Made by a program: the position numbers and the translations under genes
Notes under the pieces: generated by a model
The model's database searches: none
Seen by the model: only the letters and a program-made list of their open reading frames with translations
Told to the model about the DNA's origin: nothing
Source of the DNA: Amyelois transitella
Lineage: Eukaryota; Arthropoda; Insecta; Lepidoptera; Pyralidae
DNA: 64,000 nt
Direction of reading: 5' to 3'
NCBI RefSeq assembly: GCF_032362555.1
Contig: NC_083530.1
Location: forward strand, 2,820,001 to 2,884,000
Shown: piece by piece, positions 54,930-64,000 of the stretch
Numbering within the stretch: the first letter of the stretch is position 1
How the letters are laid out: the number at the start of each line of letters is the position of its first letter

Positions 54930-55146
54930 GGACCAAGGTGGGGTGTATTCTGGTGGCGTATATCTTTGTGGGCACGCGATTTCAGTGCTATCTAGTGCCT
55001 CGGGCCAGACGCTCGCGTTCGCTGGCGGCCATTTTGAAAACCGCGCGTTCCATTTTCAAATAATTCCATGTGCGTTTGTGAATAATATTCGAAATTTCAA
55101 TTGTTATTTTGTGTGTGAGTGTACTTTGAGTGTAATTTTTTACAAG
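54930..55146 (+). promoter_or_regulatory. Possible promoter and non-coding first exon
   Basis: A CpG-richer, repeat-free stretch with CGCTCGCGTTCGCTGGCGGC followed by CCATTTTGAAAACCGCGCGT (a YY1-like GGCGGCCATTTT word), then AT-rich sequence ending at a strong donor-like GTAAGTATATTG (55148 on). No coding start follows nearby, so a gene using it would have a long first intron reaching beyond what I can read. Inference only. Confidence 0.25.
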
Positions 55147-58100
55147 TTGTAAGTATATTGTTTTGTGGTTATTTATAGCTTTTGTTTGATTTAGATTTAC
55201 TATTAATAGAAAGGACTTGATGCAAGAAAAAGTGGACGGATAAAAATACCATTTCAGTATTTTATCTACCTAAATAAAAATTATAAATCTGGACAACAAA
55301 ACAAACGAAATAATATTTTGTTAGTGGATATAGGAAATCAAATATTTCAAAATTGTCATTACCTACAAAAAAGTGTGTTTGCCAGCAGAATCGTGTCATA
55401 TATAATTATGCGTGTATCACTTCAGACCTCGTCTTGCTATCAGGCTAATTAACGTCAAACTCACTCAATTCATTAAAAAAAGTATATACAATATTTATCT
55501 ATCTCCTTAGGGAGAGGATGTAACTAAGACTTTCGCCAGGAACAATTTTAAATCTAAGCATTGGAGTACTAAGTATATATATTCTCTAATCATAATCCTT
55601 AACCTTTCTATAAATATTACATACATATCACGTATCAATCCTTTATAGGGTTGCCTATAAAGGATATCCTTTAACAGTCTTGAAAAGGCTGAAAAGCCAC
55701 AGAACTGAGATTCAAATAGACACAGGATAATAGCCTATCGCCTAAAAAAATCCCAAGTTTATTAGCCACTCCTTTTATTGACATTTACAGCCTTCACGGT
55801 AAGAGAAACTGCTAGCACACACTATGAAAATTATAACTAAGTTTATATTCAATAAAGATTATTGGGTAAAAATAGACTCTATATTATCACAAGCTAAAAG
55901 AGATTTTATTTTATTATAGATATTTACTATTTTTTACGTCTTTGAGGTAGCATTCAAGCGATCATATGTTCAACAGGCCGATTTAAGGTCAGCCTCGGGC
56001 CACATTATACTTAGCACAGTAGATTACTAAGGTAGAGACAAAACACTTATGGTATCGTTAAGTTAGTATCACATAACACAAATCTCGAACATTCTATGAG
56101 GCTGTCTCAATATGTGTAATTTTCCCTGTACATTTTTATTTAATGTCTAACACATTCATTCTTACTTCCTAGCTAGCTGAATGTGCTCTGTCTATTATTT
56201 TTATATAAGCAGAAACTATGTAATTTTGTTTCTTATGTTGTTATCGTTCTCAAAGTTTTTTGTGTATATAAATTAGTAAATAAGTTAATAAAACAAAATA
56301 TATACAACTTCATCATTATTATTCATCACAGTAAAAACGAAAGCTTCCGTAGGATTTGCTTAGTAACTGTATTCTTTTATAGGTGGCACTAAATTCACGC
56401 AGGTTAAGTTAGGGGTAAAAGCTAGTTCGCTATAAGACAGAATCTTATTAGGGCAAATTCGCTCCATAGTAGAAGTACAGTTAAATCGAAGACCAAGCTT
56501 TGTCTCTGTATTATTTTTCCTCTATGCCCCACTAGTTGTCCTTCACAAAGCTGTGCCTGCTGTTTTTCTCACGATGCTTTCATTGTCTTTCCTTGATAAA
56601 TTCAGACTGAAGGTAAAACTATATACAAGTTTAATGTTATAACATTTTGTATTAGTCCTATGAAAATGCTGCAGTGTAGTTTGTTCCGCCGCTTCTTCTA
56701 CACATGCGCTTTGGAAGCGGTAGTAGTTATAATTAGATTTAAGTTATGTGACGTCAATAAGTGATACCTTGTATCCAATTTTGAAAATAAATCTATTCTA
56801 TTCTTTTCTATTAAAAACACGCCCGGTACTTAAAAGAACTACATCTCTTTCTTGTCTGTCGCGAAAATCTATCTCTGTCCCATTTTATGGCATAATAAAA
56901 AGCTAAACAGCTATAGTTTTTCGCACGATTACTACGGGGACAGGCTGCGTGTTATGCCTGGGGAACCACACGATAGACCACGTTAAGTCAGAGGTTGTAA
57001 GAAGAGTAGTAACGCCAGATCCTGAAGGTACTTTGCGATTTAGGATTTTCACGTACCGTAGCATTTATATTTCCATACCATGACCCAAGTTTGAGTCTAT
57101 CAACAGAGTCATGGAGGTCAGACAAAATTCACTCCCATTAATTGTCTAACTTGCCCTGAACTTAGCAGTGTATGAATATGCTGGAATCAATATATTTTTC
57201 CTCACCGTAAAATGTCATCGCAAGATATATATGACTTTTGGCTCTGTCTACCCTGAAAGTAATACAGTTGTGTAGACCATTGTATTTAGCGCGACACGAA
57301 CTTTCGACTCGGAACGAAAGCCCGTGTTACTTTCTCCGAAATCTTATAACGTATACATACTTATTTTTCTTTGTAAAATCCGACCCTTAGCGATGGCTGC
57401 AAAGCTTCAGTTAAAAGCTTGTGTATCGAAAAGCTATTAATATCTTCATTAACACTTGCAAAGTCGTTGGTACGTGAGATCCTAAGTTTGCGATTGGAAA
57501 ACTTGAAAGCCTCAAAGTGAACTTTCGTATTTATGATGTCATTTATGTGAGAAAAGTTAGCGTTTGCATACATACATATTATCACGTCTTTATCCTACTA
57601 ATATTATAAATGCGAAAGTTTGTGAGTACGTCATGATGTCAGTATAGATGTTTATTACTCTTTCACGCAAAAACTACTAAACCGATTACGATAAAATTTG
57701 GTATGTATGTATCTGAAGATCCAGAATAACATATAGGCTACTTGATTCCGGAGTTCTCGTGGGATTGATTTCACGCGGACGAAGTCGCGGGCGGTCTCTA
57801 GTACTATAATATGGCAGAGTCAACAGACTTAAAGGCCACATTTAACTGTATAGCTTTATTGCTGGAATTGAGATTCAAAAAGTGATAGGTTGACGACTCA
57901 TCATTGACGCCTACAAGGAGAATCCCAAGTTCATTATTCATTTATTTTGATTTTTATAATCTGTACTTACTGGCCGACAAACGTTGTTTTTGCCATATCA
58001 ATAATTTATAAGTAACTAGCGACCCGCCCCGGCTTCGCACGGGTGCAAAATTATAAATGTTATTATACATAAAAACCTTCCTCTTGAATCACTCTACCTG

Positions 58101-58650
58101 TTACAAAAAACCGCATCAAAATCCGTTGCGTTATTTTAAAGATTTAAGCATACAGACAAACAGACTAAAATAGCGACTTTGTTTTATACTATGTAGTGAT
58201 TTCTAGTTAAAAAAAATGTTAAGGGTCCACAACCCTTATCACTAAGGGTTATGAAAAATAGATGATGGCCGAATCTCAGACCTACTCAATATGCTCACAG
58301 AATTTCATGAGAATCGGTCAAGCTGAAACAAACAAGGAGGGTGTCGACAAGATATCATCGCTTAGCTTTGATTGCAACAAGGGATTTAATCCCGGGTTCA
58401 GCTCCGAGCCCTTCCAGACTTCCCGCCTTATCCCTTGTCAATCCAACTGACAAATGTTCAACTTGTCAACGAGTGCAAACTTTACTTGGGAAGAACTTAG
58501 TGATTTTTTTCTCTTAAAAATTCGTTACTTATTCCTTTCTCATTTTGGCTTTAATGTCTTGTTGTTAATGAATGAAAGTATTCAAGAAAATGTGACCCCA
58601 TCAGGCAAATTAAGGTCAAACGCACTCAAATTAGCATTAAATTTAATGAA
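55147..58650. other. No protein gene seen; scattered repeats
   Basis: Family A trace, reverse, 55630-55800; SINE tail 56040-56135; family B reverse 56655-56800; family G 56860-56932; family C 57090-57190; family E reverse 57596-57805; degraded family A 57815-57925; family F Helitron-like reverse 58015-58200. 55200-55620 is AT-rich with nothing recognised. Confidence 0.5.
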
Positions 58651-58653
58651 AAT

Positions 58654-59190
58654 TGCCGTGTGGTTCCCGGCACCAATACAAAAAAGAATAGAACCACTTT
58701 ATCTCTTTCCCATGGATGTCGTAAAAGGCGACTAAGGGATAGGGTTACAAACTTGGGATTCCTTTTTAGGCGATGGGCTAGCAACTTAGTATAGTGACTA
58801 CTATTTGAATCTCAATTCTATAATTAAGCCAAATAGCTGAACGTGGCCATTCAGTCCTTTCAAGACTGTTGGCTCTGTCTACCCAGCAAGGGATATAGAC
58901 GTGACCAAATGTATGTATGTATTTAATAAAAAAAATGTCGTGTGGTTTCTGGTACTTTATAATAGTTCCCCACCACTCTACATCTTACCCATGGATATGG
59001 ATTTCGTAAAGGGCGACTAAGTGCCAGTTGCTTCTCTTCATATGTAGATTGTAAAAGGCAATAAGAGGAAAGGCTTATAAATGCGGATGTGCTAGCAACC
59101 TGTCATTGTCTAAGTCTTAATCTGATCGTAACATTTCGTTGGTTTTGTCTACCCCGTAATTAATATAGACGTGATTATATGTATGTATGT
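58654..59190 (+). repeat. Family A copies 58654-58920 and 58935-59190
   Basis: The first is full length (GCCGTGTGGTTCCCGGCACC to a TATG tail) with approximate flanking TTTAATGAAAA and TTTAATAAAAA, a likely target duplication. The second is old and rearranged (GTCGTGTGGTTTCTGGTACT to GACGTGATTATATGTATGTA). Confidence 0.7.
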
Positions 59191-59751
59191 ATTATATTAT
59201 GAATTGGTGATCCAAACCAATACTCTATCCCGTCCACTCTATCACTTTCCTCTTGAAATTCTGTTAAAAATTTATTTATTTGTGATATTATTCTGTTTTT
59301 GCTAAAACCACTAGGCTTATATGAGTATCATACGAGTATGTCCTCTTTTTACTTGTCCCATATAATCATGTCAATCATAAGTTCGCCTCGACTCGCCCAA
59401 ATGGCAAAATAATGAAAGCGTAGAAGAGATGCTGCGTAATTTATTTATTTTATTCCACAAAACCAAAGACACAAAGAATACGAGGAAGTTTAATCATAAC
59501 ATAACAACGTCTTTATCTCATGCGGGGTAAACAGAGACAACAATCATCAAAAGACTGAAAGGCCACGTTCAGTTGTTTGGTTAAGGTTTTTTTTAAAATT
59601 ATTATTATGCCTAATAACAGTTAATTAATCGTTTGTAAAATTATTGGTTTTGTATACTTTAGTTGTTGACAGAGCCAACAGTCTGAAAGAGACTGATAGG
59701 CCACGTTCAGCTTTTTGGCTTACAATTTCTGAGTAACCTAAACATCTGTTC

Positions 59752-59944
59752 CGGTTGGGCGCATTATGTCCAATTCGCAAAATGTCCAATTGTCCAGTAC
59801 GCAATTGGTCCAGTTCGCATTTGGTCCAAGTTCGCAATTAGTCCAATTCGCGATTGGTCAAGGCAACTGGACCAATTTTGAACTGGACCAAATGCGAACT
59901 GGACAATTGGACATTTTGCGAATTGGACATAATGCGCCCAACCG
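59752..59944. mobile_element. 193-bp fold-back MITE with 8-bp target duplication
   Basis: Perfect ATCTGTTC at 59744-59751 and 59945-59952. The ends CGGTTGGGCGCATTATGTCC and the inverted copy match for about 45 bp. The inside is built from short related words (CCAATTCGCAAAATGTCC, AATTGGTCCAGTTCGCA). It inserted just beyond a reverse family A trace (59660-59720). An 8-bp duplication would suit hAT or P-type transposases; the end sequence does not settle it. Confidence 0.8.
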
Positions 59945-60329
59945 ATCTGTTCTCTCTATAGTTTACACTCAAACAGTTTTCGTGCAAAAACATTGTGTTA
60001 TGAGCATAGCGTGACTTATTTGGCAAATGTGGTATGCCCTATGAATTATGATAGGTACCTACATATCGTTGTAAACACCGAATGACATATTCACAGAGTA
60101 AGTTTAAACCGGTGTTATGGACTGAAATATCAATAATTGTATCTATAATTTACCAATCAATTCGGTGAGAAAATATTTTTTTCGTATGCATTTATGTTTT
60201 TAACTCAATAACTTTCGAAGCGCTGATCTGATTTTGATATAATTAAAAAAAGCATATAGGATCAATTAATATAATTTTTACGTTCATAGGACATGCAAAT
60301 TGGTTAAGTTCGTTTTTGAGATACACATA

Positions 60330-60480
60330 CACACACATAATCATGTCTATCTCCCTTGCGGGGTAGACAGCGCCAATAGAGGTAGACAGAGTCTTGAAAG
60401 GACTGATAAGCCACGTTCAGCTGTTTGGCTGTTAGAATAGAGATTCAGATAGTGACTTATAGGGATACCATAGCCTAATT
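60330..60480 (-). repeat. Family A, reverse, partly duplicated 3' end
   Basis: AATCATGTCTATCTCCCTTG, GCGGGGTAGACAGCGCC, then a second GGTAGACAGAGTCTTGAAAG, showing a small internal duplication; it fades after GATTCAGATAGTGACTTATA. Confidence 0.55.
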
Positions 60481-60669
60481 ACTTAATAACTTTTTCATTT
60501 GTGTCTAAACCAAATTGTAATCAAATAAACTGCTGTATAATGTCTGCTCCGAAAAAGAATTTTCGAGATTAGGTTCATGGAGAGAGCGATACATATTTGA
60601 ACATTCTGTAAATAATACAGTTATTATTTTACTTCTGTAAGTAACAGTATTAATCCTATGAGATTTTTG

Positions 60670-60920
60670 TGCCGTGTGGTTCCCGGCACTAATAAAAAAA
60701 AAGAATAGGACCACTCTATCTCGTTCTCATGGATGTCGTATAAGGTGACTAAGGGATAGGCCTATAAACTTGGGATTCTTCTTTTAGGCGATGGGCTATC
60801 AACCTGTCACTATTTTAATCTCAACTCTATCATTACTAAGCCAATCAGCTGAACGTGGCCTATCAGTATTTTCAAGACTGTTGGCTTTGTCTACCCCGCA
60901 CGTGATTATATGTATGTATG
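60670..60920 (+). repeat. Family A copy, full length
   Basis: GCCGTGTGGTTCCCGGCACT to CCGCACGTGATTATATGTAT, with a short deletion in the AAGGGATATAGA block. Family C follows at 61010-61150. Confidence 0.7.
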
Positions 60921-61464
60921 ACAATTTTGTATTTCTCTAGTTTCTTTCTCGTATTTTGTAACTTGTGTTACATTTAAATAACTGGATGTGTTACTATTAT
61001 CCAATACGTGTTTGGTTCCTTTGCAAGGTAACGGAGGTCAGACGGAAGTCGCTTAGTGTGAAAACCAGACTTACCCAATACAAGATCATGGTCATAGACA
61101 GACCCCAGGTTCCTCTTCAGAGAGATGAGATTACAACTGGCATTTAACTCCCGGACTCCTCTCTGGAGAGATTCGGAATAAATGCAGAGAAGATGAAAAT
61201 CAAAACTTGTCTTTCGTAGTCGCGTAAATAAAGTAGCTACAAACTTGTTCATTCACAGAGAGTGGAGTGCAGAAAAGTAGTGTATTGAATAAAACAGTTG
61301 TTACTAGCTTGGAAGCTTTCATTGTATTGTTTGTCGGCCGAGCCTTAGGAAAAAGAGAAGAGTTATAAAATATTCTACTCGGGTCTTCACCCTCGTGGGG
61401 ATTATGACATAGAAAACTAGGCTCTGTTTCTATTTAAGGTCTAGATTATTGATCAAATATACAA

Positions 61465-61680
61465 ACATATAATCACGTCTGTATCCTTTGCCGGGTGGAC
61501 AGGGCTAACAGTCTTGAAAAGACTATTAGGCCACGTTTAACTTTTTGGCTAAGTGATGGAATTGAAATTCAAATAGTGACAGGCTGCTAGTCTATGCCTT
61601 AGTTGCCTTATAAAATATCCATGGTAAAGAGATGGAGTGGTCTTGTTCTTTTTTTTATTAGTGCCGGAAACCACACGGCA
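61465..61680 (-). repeat. Family A copy, reverse
   Basis: AATCACGTCTGTATCCTTTG to GTGCCGGAAACCACACGGCA, with a deletion in the GCGACTAAGG block. Confidence 0.7.
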
Positions 61681-61689
61681 ACGGTAACG

Positions 61690-63110
61690 ATCATTCAAAT
61701 ACGCTGTGAAAAATTCACCCTATATAGCTACATACATACAAACATTGCAAGTAAAATAAATGCTTGTAAAAATATCAAATACAGAACCTTTTTTTTTTAT
61801 TCGATTAAAGATATAATCCCGCTGGATTTGCGGGATGGTGGATTTAATTTCCCGTCGAATGAGGCGAGTTTTCATTTATTAAAATTCATTTTTCATCCCA
61901 TAGGAGTTAAATTTCGAATGGATTGTTGCAAAATTCTAATATAGAATTGTATTGTTTGTTGGTTAAAATTTTCATTTTTGGACGGATGTTTTTATCAATG
62001 AATGCGAGAGTTATGTATTTTATTTGACAATATTTTTTTTATTTTTGACTCCAAATCTGCTAACCTGATTTGGATGAAACTTTTTAGTAGGTAATGTAGA
62101 TTAAACATCGAAATGAACACATAGGCTACAAATTATATCAAGTAACATTTTATTTCCAAAAAAACTCATAAAATAGACCGATTTTTATGAAATTTATCAG
62201 AGAAATAAAAGTGCTTTAGAAAGCCTAGAAAGGCTAGCCTTAAGGCTACTTTGATTTTTGGGAATTCCCATGAACCTCTATTCATGGTCCTTAATAAAGA
62301 ATAAAACTATTTTTAGGAACTAATCACATAGACTAAGGCATCTCATTTTTCCACCATTTTTATTCCACATTAACCCCTTTATAAAATTTATCCAATTCAA
62401 CGGTTTTACTCTTCCTTGGTCGTCCCTACGTCTTTTGACGCTCAGCGGGATTGAATCGATGACTCGATATATCAGAAAGTGACTAACTAGCTCCCGCATG
62501 CAGTTTCGAATATAGTTTATTTTTAACCAGTAGGAACAGACAAAAATCCGTACCATCATATTTTCCCGGGTTCGAATCCCGGCCAGGGCAAGATGAGAAA
62601 CGAACTTTTTCTAATTGGCCTGGGTCTTGGATGTTTATCTATAGAAGTATTTATTATAAAACATAGTATCATTTAGTAAGAATCTCGTAACACAAGTTTC
62701 GAACTTACTTCGAGGTTAACTCAATCTGTCTAATTTGTCCCGTATATATTTGTTTATCGATATTGTCCCGAGTGTTTTTTTAAATGAGGTAATTCATCAA
62801 AATTTTTCACTGCATTGTTTAAAAGTAAGAAAGGGACAGAATGTCACCAAATAAAATGGCTATGATAAATACTCGTACACGGAGAGACGAAAATTACAAC
62901 TCAATTTTTTTTCCAATTGGCTACGGAACCAATAAAAGTTAAAGTTCGATTTGTTACATTTTCGTTTGGCGGTAAAAAAAATACTGCCTCCAATACTTGA
63001 AGCCAAATGTAAACACTGAAAAATTAAGCATGGCACGTTTTATGGCTGCGTCGTAAACGGCCCCGTATAACCTTGTTTTTAAGGAAAAGCGCGGCCATAT
63101 TGGAATTTAA
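61690..63110. other. No gene seen
   Basis: AT-rich sequence with a 5'-truncated tRNA-SINE at 62568-62765 that begins at its B box (CCCGGGTTCGAATCCCGG). 62880-63110 is repeat-free but has no ORF or clear promoter signature. Confidence 0.45.
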
Positions 63111-63120
63111 CTCAAAAGTT

Positions 63121-63380
63121 TAAACATACATACATATGGTCACGTCTATATCCCTTGCGGGGTAGACAGGGCCACCAGTCTTGAAAAGACTGAACGGCCA
63201 CGTTTAGCTATTTGGCTTAATGATAGAATTGAGATTCAAATAGTGACAGGTTGCTAGCCCATCGCCTAAAAAAGAATCCCAAGTTTGTAAGCCTATCCCT
63301 TAGTCACCTTTTACGACATCCATGGGAAAGAGACAGAGTGGTTCTATTCTTTTTTGTATTGGTGCCGAGAACCACACGGC
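63121..63380 (-). mobile_element. Family A, full length, with near-perfect 11-bp duplication
   Basis: ACTCAAAAGTT (63110-63120) and ACTCAAAGGTT (63381-63391), one difference. The complete structure, CATA tail to GAGAACCACACGGC, makes it a good reference copy. Confidence 0.8.
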
Positions 63381-63511
63381 ACTCAAAGGTTGCCTGGTTG
63401 AGAAGAAAAATCATAGTATGTGCTATCTCTTTCTCTTCCGTGGAGTTTATGAAAGTCTGGAAGGTTTATAATGTTGTGTTTCATTTTAAATCTTTCGTTT
63501 ATTCGAATCCT

Positions 63512-63890
63512 CTGTGGCGCAGCGGTAGTGCGCTTGTCTGTGGCACTGGAGGTCCTGGTTTGAATCCTGGCAAGTGCATGATGAGAATCGAACTTTCTCT
63601 GATTGGTCTGGGTCTTGGATGTTTATCTATAAGTATTTATTATAAAATATAGTATGGTTGAGTTAGTATCTCGTAACACAAGTTTCGAACTTACTTCGAG
63701 GCTAACTCAATCAGTGTAATTTGTCCTGTATATATTTATTTATATTTATATTTATTTAGATTATCATGGGGCTAGAATGTTTATGTATATACATAAGTAT
63801 TTAATATAAAATCATTTTATCGTTGAGTTGGTATCTGGCACAAGTCTCGAACTTACTTTGAGGCTAACCTAATCGGTGGTATCTATTCCG
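63512..63890 (+). repeat. tRNA-derived SINE and a second SINE tail
   Basis: 63512-63735: CTCTGTGGCGCAGCGGTAGT head, GGTTTGAATCC B box, and the GGGTCTTGGATGTTTATCTA body, to a TATATTTATTTATATTT tail. 63758-63890 repeats only the 3' half (GTTGAGTTGGTATCTGGCAC, TTTGAGGCTAACC). The window then ends in a family A (CATACATA) trace at 63985-64000. Confidence 0.78.
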
Positions 63891-64000
63891 CATATATTTA
63901 TTTATTTATGTCAATTAATAATTATATAATCCAGCTAACCTAAACGTAACGTTTCCAGTCTTGTGGCTATTGGCTGAAAGACTACATACATACATACATA

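Noticed and set aside
58654-63400. ORFs ending FPMDVVKGD or with CAMMRIELS-like strings as small genes
   Set aside because: They are translations of family A and SINE repeats that recur across the window.

Overview
This window is nuclear DNA from an insect, almost certainly a moth or butterfly. The evidence is AT-rich sequence, short-intron eukaryotic genes and very dense lepidopteran repeats: Helitron-like ends reading CTAGCTGTGCCCGCGAC, a tRNA-derived SINE, and RTE, Harbinger and hAT-like elements. The species cannot be told from the sequence. Three host genes are supported. (1) The 3' part of a FAM98 family gene (+, 295-5693, 7 exons visible, upstream exons outside the window). (2) A complete BUD13 splicing-factor gene (+, 10138-15663, 7 coding exons, 697 aa). 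(3) Convergent to BUD13, a minus-strand gene (40491 down to 18514) that I could assemble only exon by exon. It has a signal-peptide exon followed by at least 27 tiny exons of 27-111 nt, giving about 408 aa of secreted, cysteine-free, Gln/His/Asp/Arg-rich protein from 22 kb of DNA. Every intron is phase 0 except one. I do not recognise this family and consider it the most interesting object here. 

Layout: 1-5.7 kb FAM98; 5.7-10.1 kb intergenic, with a hAT-like MITE just after the FAM98 stop and a jockey-type LINE remnant at 7.26-7.87 kb; 10.1-15.7 kb BUD13; 15.7-18.2 kb repeats; 18.2-40.5 kb the micro-exon gene; 40.5-45.2 kb repeats; 45.2-48.5 kb a full-length RTE-like LINE with an intact 1036-aa ORF and a 9-bp target-site duplication; 48.6-51.5 kb repeats; 51.5-54.6 kb an autonomous PIF/Harbinger element whose two genes (MADF protein on +, DDE transposase on -) have interleaved exons; 54.6-64 kb repeats, with one possible CpG-richer promoter or first exon near 54.95-55.15 kb and no protein gene that I can support. 

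The micro-exon gene contains an array of three exon types, C (10 codons), A (13) and B (13), repeated as C-A-B-C-A-B-A-B-(dead c)-A-B-A-B'. SINE remnants sit at the same place in four A-to-B introns, so the SINE came before the duplications; later insertions are private to single copies. FAM98 (tRNA-ligase complex, RNA binding) and BUD13 (RES splicing complex) are unrelated housekeeping neighbours. 

The commonest repeat, called family A here (about 250-265 bp, from a GCCGTGTGGTTCCCGGCACC head to a (TATG)n tail), has 10-18 bp target duplications at several copies. It shares its last ~35 bp with the RTE element, so it looks like the RTE's non-autonomous partner.
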